Source of the DNA: Magnetospirillum sp. SS-4
GTDB taxonomy: Bacteria; Pseudomonadota; Alphaproteobacteria; Rhodospirillales; Magnetospirillaceae
DNA: 64,000 nt
Direction: 5' to 3'
Assembly (NCBI RefSeq): GCF_902729425.1
Contig: NZ_CACVCH010000024.1
Coordinates: 1-64,000 of the forward strand
Shown here: positions 57,981 through 64,000 of the stretch, piece after piece
How positions within the stretch are numbered: the first letter of the stretch is position 1
How the letters are laid out: each line of letters starts with the position of its first letter
Position numbers and translations under genes: made by a program
Notes under the pieces: model-generated
Seen by the model: the letters and a program-made list of their open reading frames with translations, nothing else
Database searches by the model: none
Told to the model about the DNA's origin: nothing

Positions 57981-60900
57981 ATGGCCAAAAGCACCCGCCA
58001 GTATGTGTTCGAGGGCATGGAGCTCTTGCCGTCGGCTCTGACCCCCTTTGTTGAAAAGCGCCTGGAAAGCTCCCTGACCGGACATTGGCAGGTGCAGGTG
58101 GTCGAGAAGCTTCAGGGCCTGCGTCCCAACAGTAAGGGCGAAATCGCTTGGGACCAATCGGCCCTGTTTAATGCCATGGATCGTTTTTGGGCGGATGCAT
58201 TCAAAGCAGTCCTGGGGCGTGCCGAGCGGGCGCTGGTCAACGAATTAGTCGATGTCCGCAACAAGCTGGCTCACAACGACACCTTCACCTATGACGATGC
58301 CGAGCGTGCCCTGGATTCCATGCGCCGCCTCATGGAGGCGATCAGCGCCGGTGAGACGGCCGATCAACTGGGGAAAATGCGCGATACCATCTTGCGCACC
58401 AAGTTCACCGAGCTTCAGCGCAACGAGGAGCGCCGGAAGACTCGATCCGATATATCGGTTGAAACCACGGCAGGCTTGTTGCCGTGGCGCGAGGTGGTGG
58501 AGCCGCACCAGGATGTGGCGACAGGTGATTTCCAGCAGGCCGAATTCGCCGCCGATCTGGGCAAGGTCCATGCCGGCAGCGCGGCCTCGGAATATCTCAA
58601 CCCGCAGGAATTCTTCAGCCGCACCTATCTGACCGAGGGCCTCAGCACCTTGCTAGTGGGCGCCGCCAAGCGGCTGTCACAAGCTGGCGGCGATCCGGTG
58701 GTCGAGTTGCAAACCAATTTCGGCGGCGGCAAGACTCACTCCATGCTGGCGCTCTACCACATGGCCGGCGGCACCCGCGCCCAGGACCTGTCTGGTCTCG
58801 ATCAGTTGTTGAAGAATCATAGTCTGACCGTGCCAGCAAATATCCGCCGCGCCGTCCTGGTGGGAACATCGCGCGGGCCGTTGGACGTGCTGAATGTCGA
58901 GGGCGGGCGGAAGCTCCGCACCACCTGGGGTGAACTGGCTTGGCAGCTTGGCGGCGCCGACGCCTACGACATGATTGCGGAGAACGATGCCAACGGCATC
59001 GCCCCCGGCTCGAACCTGCTGGAGGCGATTTTCCGCAAATGCGCGCCATGCTTGATCCTGATTGACGAGTGGGTCGCCTATCTCCGTCAGATTTACCGGG
59101 TGGAGGGCCTGCCCTCTGGCTCGTTCGATGCCAACCTGTCCTTCGTCCAGTCCCTGACCGAGGCGGTCAAGGCCAGCCCCGGTACCCTGCTGGTGGCCTC
59201 GCTGCCGGCCTCGCAGATCGAGGTGGGTGGTGAAGGCGGGCAGGAAGCGCTGGCCCGGCTGAAGCAGACCTTCTCGCGCGTGGAATCCTCTTGGCGACCG
59301 GCCTCGCAGGAGGAAAGCTACGAAATCGTCCGGCGGCGGCTGTTCAAGGAAATCCCCGGTGACCGCTTCCATCACCGCGACAATACGCTGAAGCAGTTCG
59401 CCAAGCTCTACCGTGAAAACGGCAACGATTTCCCGCAGGGCTGCGCCGATGAGGATTACCGCCGGAAGCTGGAAAAAGCCTATCCCATCCACCCCGAGCT
59501 TTTCGATCAGCTCTACACCAGCTGGGGATCGCTGGAAAAATTCCAACGGACACGCGGTGTGCTGCGACTGATGGCCCAGATCATCCACGAGCTTTGGATG
59601 AACGGCGATCCCTCCGTCATGATCATGCCGGGCAGCGTGGCGATCAGTTCACCGCGCGTTGAACCCGAGCTGCTGCATTATCTCGATGTCAGTTGGCAGT
59701 CGGTCATTGCCGGGGACGTCGATGGCTCTGCGGCCACCCCCTATAAGATCGATCAGGCGGCTCCTAACCTGAACCGCTATTCGGCAACTCGCCGTATTGC
59801 CCGCGCCATCTTCCTGGGTACGGCGCCAACTTGGCAGGAGCAGAACAAGGGGCTGGATGACAAGCAGATCAACCTGGGGGTCGTGCAACCGGGCGAGCGT
59901 CCGGCCATCTTCGGCGATGCCCTGCGCCGGCTCGCCAACCAGGCCAAGTTCATGCACGCCGACATGGGCCGCTACTGGTATTCCATGTCCGCCAGCCTCA
60001 ACCGGATCGCCGCCGACCGCGCCGGCCAGCTTGAGGACGCGCTTGTCCTCATGCGGATCGATGAGGAACTGAAGAAATACATCAACGGCATCGCGGACCG
60101 GGGTCATTTCGATGCGGTGCAGGTGGCACCGGCCTCTTCGGGCGAAGTGCCGGACGAGGCCGGCGGTGTTCGCGCCGTGGTTCTGGGTGTCGCTCATCCC
60201 CACAGCGGCCGCGATACGTCTGAAGCGATGGTCGAGGCCAAGGATATTATGATGCAGCGCGGTACCGTCCCGCGCGTCTACCGCAACATGCTGGTGTTTC
60301 TGGCCGCCGAAACCCGCCAGCTCGACCATCTGAAAGACGCGGTGCGGTCGGCCATCGCCTGGGGTGAAATTGTCCGCGATATCGACCGGCTGAATCTTAC
60401 CCAGAGCGACAGCGCCTTGGCGAAGGCAAAGGTGGCCGAGGCGAACGAAACCATGAAGACTCGGCTGAAAGAAGCTTGGTGCTACCTGCTCTACCCCGTG
60501 CAGGAAAGCGCCCAAGCCGAGGTCGAATGGGTTTCCGGCAAAATTCCGGCCCAGGACGGGGTGTTGTCGCGTGCCAGCAAGAAGTTGGTGAGCGATGAAG
60601 GTCTGCTGCCCGAGCTTGGCCCGACGCGGCTGGATCGGGACCTTCAGAAGTACATCTGGAACGGCAAGGGGCACCTCTCCCTCAAGGACCTCTGGGAATA
60701 CCTGAACCGCTACCTCTATCTGCCACGGCTGAAAGGGCAGACTGTCCTCGTCAAGGCCGTGCAGGCGGCGGTCTGCGGCATGCTTCCCGGCCCATTCGCC
60801 TACGCCGAGCGCTGGGACGAAAAGAATCAGACCTATCTTGGCCTGGTCATCGACAGGGCGCCCAATGCGCCCGTGGTCATCGACAGCGACAGCGTGATCG

Positions 60901-61274
60901 TGAAGGCGGCCGTCGCGGAAGCCAACCGTCCGACCGGCGGACCGCTGCCTGACACTGGTGGCGGTGGCGGAGTGCCGCAGCCCGATGCGCCGCCGCCCGG
61001 AAGCGGTGGTGGTGGCGGCACGCCGGGGACCACCACAGAAAAGCAGCCGACGCGCTTTTTCGGGACGGTGATGATTTCATCGGAGCGCCCAGCCCGTGAC
61101 ATCCACCAGATCGTCGAAGCCATTGTCGAGCAGTTGACCACCATTCCCGGCAGTCAGGTCTCCCTTAAGCTGGAGATCGACGCGGAAGTGCCGTCGGGGC
61201 TGGACCGGGCGAAGGTCCGGACGCTTGTTGAAAATGCGAACACATTGGGGTTCCTGGATAAGGTGATCGAGTAG
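57981..61274 (+). CDS. DUF499 ATPase with Swt1-type HEPN domain
   Basis: The 1097-residue protein begins with a HEPN-like helical domain (residues about 1-130) that holds ELVDVRNKLAHND, i.e. Arg93-Asn-X3-His98, the R-x4-H pattern of HEPN RNases and of the Swt1 HEPN family. The ATPase region has VELQTNFGGGKTHSMLAL (Walker A around residue 248-254), CLILIDEWVAYLRQI (Walker B) and LLVASLPASQIEV, the DUF499 core. A Gly/Pro linker near residue 990-1020 (GGGGGVPQPDAPPPG) leads to a small C-terminal domain. DUF499 proteins occur with DUF1156 methylases in defence islands (recollected association). It starts 15 bases after the methylase. Confidence 0.88.
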   Translation: MAKSTRQYVFEGMELLPSALTPFVEKRLESSLTGHWQVQVVEKLQGLRPNSKGEIAWDQSALFNAMDRFWADAFKAVLGRAERALVNELVDVRNKLAHNDTFTYDDAERALDSMRRLMEAISAGETADQLGKMRDTILRTKFTELQRNEERRKTRSDISVETTAGLLPWREVVEPHQDVATGDFQQAEFAADLGKVHAGSAASEYLNPQEFFSRTYLTEGLSTLLVGAAKRLSQAGGDPVVELQTNFGGGKTHSMLALYHMAGGTRAQDLSGLDQLLKNHSLTVPANIRRAVLVGTSRGPLDVLNVEGGRKLRTTWGELAWQLGGADAYDMIAENDANGIAPGSNLLEAIFRKCAPCLILIDEWVAYLRQIYRVEGLPSGSFDANLSFVQSLTEAVKASPGTLLVASLPASQIEVGGEGGQEALARLKQTFSRVESSWRPASQEESYEIVRRRLFKEIPGDRFHHRDNTLKQFAKLYRENGNDFPQGCADEDYRRKLEKAYPIHPELFDQLYTSWGSLEKFQRTRGVLRLMAQIIHELWMNGDPSVMIMPGSVAISSPRVEPELLHYLDVSWQSVIAGDVDGSAATPYKIDQAAPNLNRYSATRRIARAIFLGTAPTWQEQNKGLDDKQINLGVVQPGERPAIFGDALRRLANQAKFMHADMGRYWYSMSASLNRIAADRAGQLEDALVLMRIDEELKKYINGIADRGHFDAVQVAPASSGEVPDEAGGVRAVVLGVAHPHSGRDTSEAMVEAKDIMMQRGTVPRVYRNMLVFLAAETRQLDHLKDAVRSAIAWGEIVRDIDRLNLTQSDSALAKAKVAEANETMKTRLKEAWCYLLYPVQESAQAEVEWVSGKIPAQDGVLSRASKKLVSDEGLLPELGPTRLDRDLQKYIWNGKGHLSLKDLWEYLNRYLYLPRLKGQTVLVKAVQAAVCGMLPGPFAYAERWDEKNQTYLGLVIDRAPNAPVVIDSDSVIVKAAVAEANRPTGGPLPDTGGGGGVPQPDAPPPGSGGGGGTPGTTTEKQPTRFFGTVMISSERPARDIHQIVEAIVEQLTTIPGSQVSLKLEIDAEVPSGLDRAKVRTLVENANTLGFLDKVIE

Positions 61275-61303
61275 GTTTCACAGCCTTTCGTCGAGGGGGG
61301 CGC

Positions 61304-64000
61304 ATGCCTCACCTTCGCCGATGCATGGTTGCGTGGTTGAAGGACGAGGAGCAGCAGGATTCCCCGGCAGGCTATATTATTCCTCCTCACAGTCAGGCGG
61401 TACCGATGGTCGATGGTGGTCTGTCCCTGCTTGCACCCGCCCTGCGCCCGCTTGTTGCTGCGGTGGCGGCGGCCATGCCCCACATAAAGGTCGTCCGGGC
61501 GGAGAAATCTGCGGCGGTGTCCCCGTTTGCCTCGCCCGCCAACTCTCTGGCACTGGATGCTCAGTTTGGCGATGCACTGACGCGATTGGGGGCTATTTCA
61601 GAGAATCATTCCTGGTGGGAAGGCCTGCTGCGACGATTTGAACTGCAGTTCGTTCAGCCGGAATTGTTCGAGAAGCCGGCGATCCGTGAATGGCTATCGA
61701 GAGATGAGGTTAAGGCGGGGCTGAGTGCGTTGGCTCGGGCGCGGTTGCGCGGGCTTTCCCCATCAGAAGAAACCTGGGCTGGGTTGCGAACGGCATACTC
61801 GGAAGCGACCCTGGAGGCCTCCATCCTTGCCGATGGAGCCATCGAGATCGCAGTCGCGGTTTTGGTCGCCGGGCGAATGGCGGCCCTGAGCCCAGGCCAG
61901 CAGGTTCTGATGGATGGCCTCCAGGGGAATAGTCAGCAGCTTGCGGAATTGTCACACAAGATCGGTCACGTCGTCTGTCAGTCACCCAATCCCATCATTG
62001 ATGGCGCGATCAGGCAAGAACTGCGGAAGATTTGTCGTCGTCGGACTGTACCCGGCATCGATGTCCGTCCTGAAATTTGCGCGTTGCTGGAGCGGATTGA
62101 AAACGGCGAGCTGACATCGGCATCCAGGCCGATTATCGGAGAAGTTCTTCTCTGGGCGGCCCGCCTCCATGCGGCGGACGCGGCTTCCGGGACTGCGGCT
62201 GCCGATTACTTGGCGAAGGCTGAGGCGATCATCCCCGGCTCCTCGGATGCAGCCATTGCCAAAGCATGGCTATTGTTTCATGCCGAAAGCCCGGATGAAG
62301 CACTACGTTTCTTGCGCAGCCAAAACACCTCTCATGCCCGCAGTGTCATGTTGCTGTTCCTTTGCCGGTCTAATGGCGACAGCGACGCGCTTGAGTGGTT
62401 CGATGCCCACGGATCTGTGGAGAATGATTTCTTTTCCCCTGCAGGATGGAAAAACCTAGCGATTTTGCGTCATAATGCCCGGCAATGGGATGGCGCAGTT
62501 GAAGTCCTGGAAAAACTTGCCGACATTGATATGGCCGCGGAACCGGACATCCTCTATGTGCTGGGCACTTTCCATGCCGGTTTTCTTCTTCCCGAACCCA
62601 TTCGTCAGCGTGTCCTGACCTTCACTTCGATCACGCCTGGGCTGCAGGTAAACGAAGGAGAGCAGGCAGAGCTTCATCGTGCTGCGGCGATTACCCGATT
62701 CCGACAGGCGCGTGATCTGCTGCTCGAAATTGATGCCCAAGATCGTGTCAAGGGGTGTGACTACTGGCTGCTGTGGCTCGGATTGAGCGCCCCCAGTACA
62801 AGGGCAGAAACCGCCACGCGCCTGCGGCAACAAATTGCGGCGGGGCCGGACGGACTGTTTTTTGTGGACCTCGCCATCACCTATGGCGTCGACTTCGATC
62901 ATGAAGCGGTAGAGCGGCATTTTCGGGTGCGCGAACTGGATGGAGGGCTGACACCACAGGAACATGTGGCGCGTCTCGGCCTGCTTAGGTTCCGCAGCAC
63001 GCCGCAACGCTTGCTCGATTACCTCGATAGTGCGGCGGACCAGCTGAAGGATTTTATTACTCCGGCCCATTTGGCGCTGATGCGCGTAGAGGCGTTGATC
63101 GCAGATCGCCGTTTGGATGCGGCGGAACGCATTCTGGATGAAGACCCTGTCCTCAAGGACGATCCCGAGGTGTCAGGGGCACGTCTGGCCATTGCTGACC
63201 TGCGAGGGCAGGACGTTCTTGGTGACGCCATTCGACTCTACGACCAAGGCCGAGACCATGATGAATCGGGCAGCCGACTCAGCGACCTGAAGAACATCGT
63301 GACCGTTCTGCTGCGCGAGAAGCGTTGGAGCCAGATGTTACCCTATGCGCAAGAACTGTTCGGCCACGAACGAACGGCACGCAATCTGGGTTTGGCGACC
63401 GACTGCTCCTCCAGCGTTCACGGGCATCAGGCCACCCTGGACATCCTGGAAGCCCACCCAGATCTGGTCCATACCAATAGCGACATCGGTCGCCATTTAA
63501 TGGAAAAGAAGGCGGATTGTCTGTTTCGCTTGGGCCGGTTCCGTGAGGCGCGCGACATCAATGATCAACTCCTGACCGTGTCACCCGATGATCCCCGGTA
63601 TATTCACCACGATTTGAACATCGCGTTGCGCAGCGGAGCATGGGAACATTTTGCGGCCGTCCTTGATCGCCAACTTGAGAAGCGCGAATCCCTCGATCTG
63701 ACAGTGCTGATGCATCTCGCGCAGATGATCAGCAACATCGTGCCGGATCGGGCCATGGACTTGCTGAAGGTTGCCGCGAAACGAGAACCAGGAAACCCTC
63801 AGCTTCAACTTAATTGCTACATGCTGGCCAGCACCATTGGTCGCGATCACGAGGCGGGGCTATGGCTGCAACGTGGCGTGGAGCTGTCGAAGGATGGTCA
63901 AGGACCGGTTCGCAGCGTATCTCTGCGCGAACTTGTTGATATGGCCCCCGCCCATGCGCGGGAACGGGATGAGAAGCACCGCCGGCTCTTCTCCGGCGAA
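61304..64000 (+). CDS. Large repeat (TPR-like) protein, 3' end cut by window edge
   Basis: From ATG 61304 (after a GGGGGG ribosome site) the frame stays open for 899 codons to the window end. The product begins MPHLRRCMVAWLKDEEQQ. The first ~250 residues (SLLAPALRPLVAAVAAAMPHIKVV, ALDAQFGDALTRLG, WEGLLRRFELQF) look like a separate domain of PIN-like or unknown type, and from about residue 290 on there are repeated helix-pair units with WKNLAILRHNARQWDGAVEVLEKLADID, MRVEALIADRRLDAAERILDEDP and CLFRLGRFREARDINDQLL, i.e. tetratricopeptide repeats. It lies 29 bases after the DUF499 gene on the same strand, so it is a fourth structural gene of the defence operon, possibly the sensor or effector. 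Confidence 0.8.
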   Translation, partial: MPHLRRCMVAWLKDEEQQDSPAGYIIPPHSQAVPMVDGGLSLLAPALRPLVAAVAAAMPHIKVVRAEKSAAVSPFASPANSLALDAQFGDALTRLGAISENHSWWEGLLRRFELQFVQPELFEKPAIREWLSRDEVKAGLSALARARLRGLSPSEETWAGLRTAYSEATLEASILADGAIEIAVAVLVAGRMAALSPGQQVLMDGLQGNSQQLAELSHKIGHVVCQSPNPIIDGAIRQELRKICRRRTVPGIDVRPEICALLERIENGELTSASRPIIGEVLLWAARLHAADAASGTAAADYLAKAEAIIPGSSDAAIAKAWLLFHAESPDEALRFLRSQNTSHARSVMLLFLCRSNGDSDALEWFDAHGSVENDFFSPAGWKNLAILRHNARQWDGAVEVLEKLADIDMAAEPDILYVLGTFHAGFLLPEPIRQRVLTFTSITPGLQVNEGEQAELHRAAAITRFRQARDLLLEIDAQDRVKGCDYWLLWLGLSAPSTRAETATRLRQQIAAGPDGLFFVDLAITYGVDFDHEAVERHFRVRELDGGLTPQEHVARLGLLRFRSTPQRLLDYLDSAADQLKDFITPAHLALMRVEALIADRRLDAAERILDEDPVLKDDPEVSGARLAIADLRGQDVLGDAIRLYDQGRDHDESGSRLSDLKNIVTVLLREKRWSQMLPYAQELFGHERTARNLGLATDCSSSVHGHQATLDILEAHPDLVHTNSDIGRHLMEKKADCLFRLGRFREARDINDQLLTVSPDDPRYIHHDLNIALRSGAWEHFAAVLDRQLEKRESLDLTVLMHLAQMISNIVPDRAMDLLKVAAKREPGNPQLQLNCYMLASTIGRDHEAGLWLQRGVELSKDGQGPVRSVSLRELVDMAPAHARERDEKHRRLFSGE

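Overview
The window (64 kb, high GC) looks like an alphaproteobacterial chromosome, most likely Rhodospirillales (Magnetospirillum-like). This is inferred from the gene families (DUF2924, DUF3572, DUF6441, DUF6511, DUF6900, DUF7220) and from an alphaproteobacterial-type LexA box in front of umuD. No rRNA, tRNA or housekeeping gene is present to fix the taxon. About 1-46.6 kb is one nearly complete lambda-like siphophage prophage; 46.9-50.6 kb is accessory cargo; 50.7-64 kb (running off the right edge) is a large predicted anti-phage defence operon.

Prophage, left to right. (a) 1-0.6 kb: leftward DUF2924 gene (cut by the window edge) and a small partner; such genes usually sit beside a phage recombinase, so the integrase probably lies just outside. 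(b) 0.77-3 kb: RecD2-type helicase. (c) 2.97-5.04 kb: leftward immunity operon with an S24/LexA-like repressor, DUF3572, a secreted PLD-type nuclease, a small membrane protein and DUF6961. (d) 5.1-13.9 kb: rightward early operon: Cro-like and other HTH proteins, Sak4-like recombinase, putative ssDNA-binding protein, PD-(D/E)XK exonuclease, Dda/RecD-like helicase and a Toprim-VapE primase-helicase, tightly packed with ATGA/GTGA overlaps. (e) 13.9-15.7 kb: umuD-umuC under a LexA box. (f) 15.7-16.1 kb: an iteron-like repeat array flanking an AT-rich tract, a candidate replication origin. (g) 16.2-23.7 kb: RuvC-like resolvase, DUF6362, a second repeat array, C5 methyltransferase, PAPS-reductase-like protein, ParB-adenine methylase, HU and small proteins. 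(h) 23.8-44.8 kb: packaging, head and tail genes in lambda order, including a nested scaffold start inside the S49 protease gene, a textbook G_GGA_AAC -1 frameshift site for gpG/gpGT, a toxin-antitoxin pair inserted in the tail genes, and a portal protein fused to a MerR-like domain. (i) 45-46.6 kb: lysis genes and a terminator.

The most unusual feature of the phage is the tail-tip cassette at 38.1-41.3 kb: a tail-fibre-like protein whose extreme C-terminus is an Asn/Cys-rich tail (seven Cys and six Asn in the last 20 residues), then an unknown tail protein, then a radical SAM/SPASM enzyme with a complete CX3CX2C cluster and a canonical SPASM CX2CX5CX3C array, embedded between tail genes. I infer a phage that post-translationally modifies its own virion fibre in the manner of RiPP maturation.

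The defence operon comprises a WYL/BrxR-type regulator preceded by a perfect 13-bp inverted repeat, an SNF2-like helicase with DUF3883, a DUF1156 DNA methylase (mosaic, with an AT-rich centre), a Swt1-HEPN/DUF499 ATPase and a large repeat (TPR-like) protein open to the window end. It resembles DISARM/BREX-type modification-based systems in composition but lacks their signature genes in the visible part.
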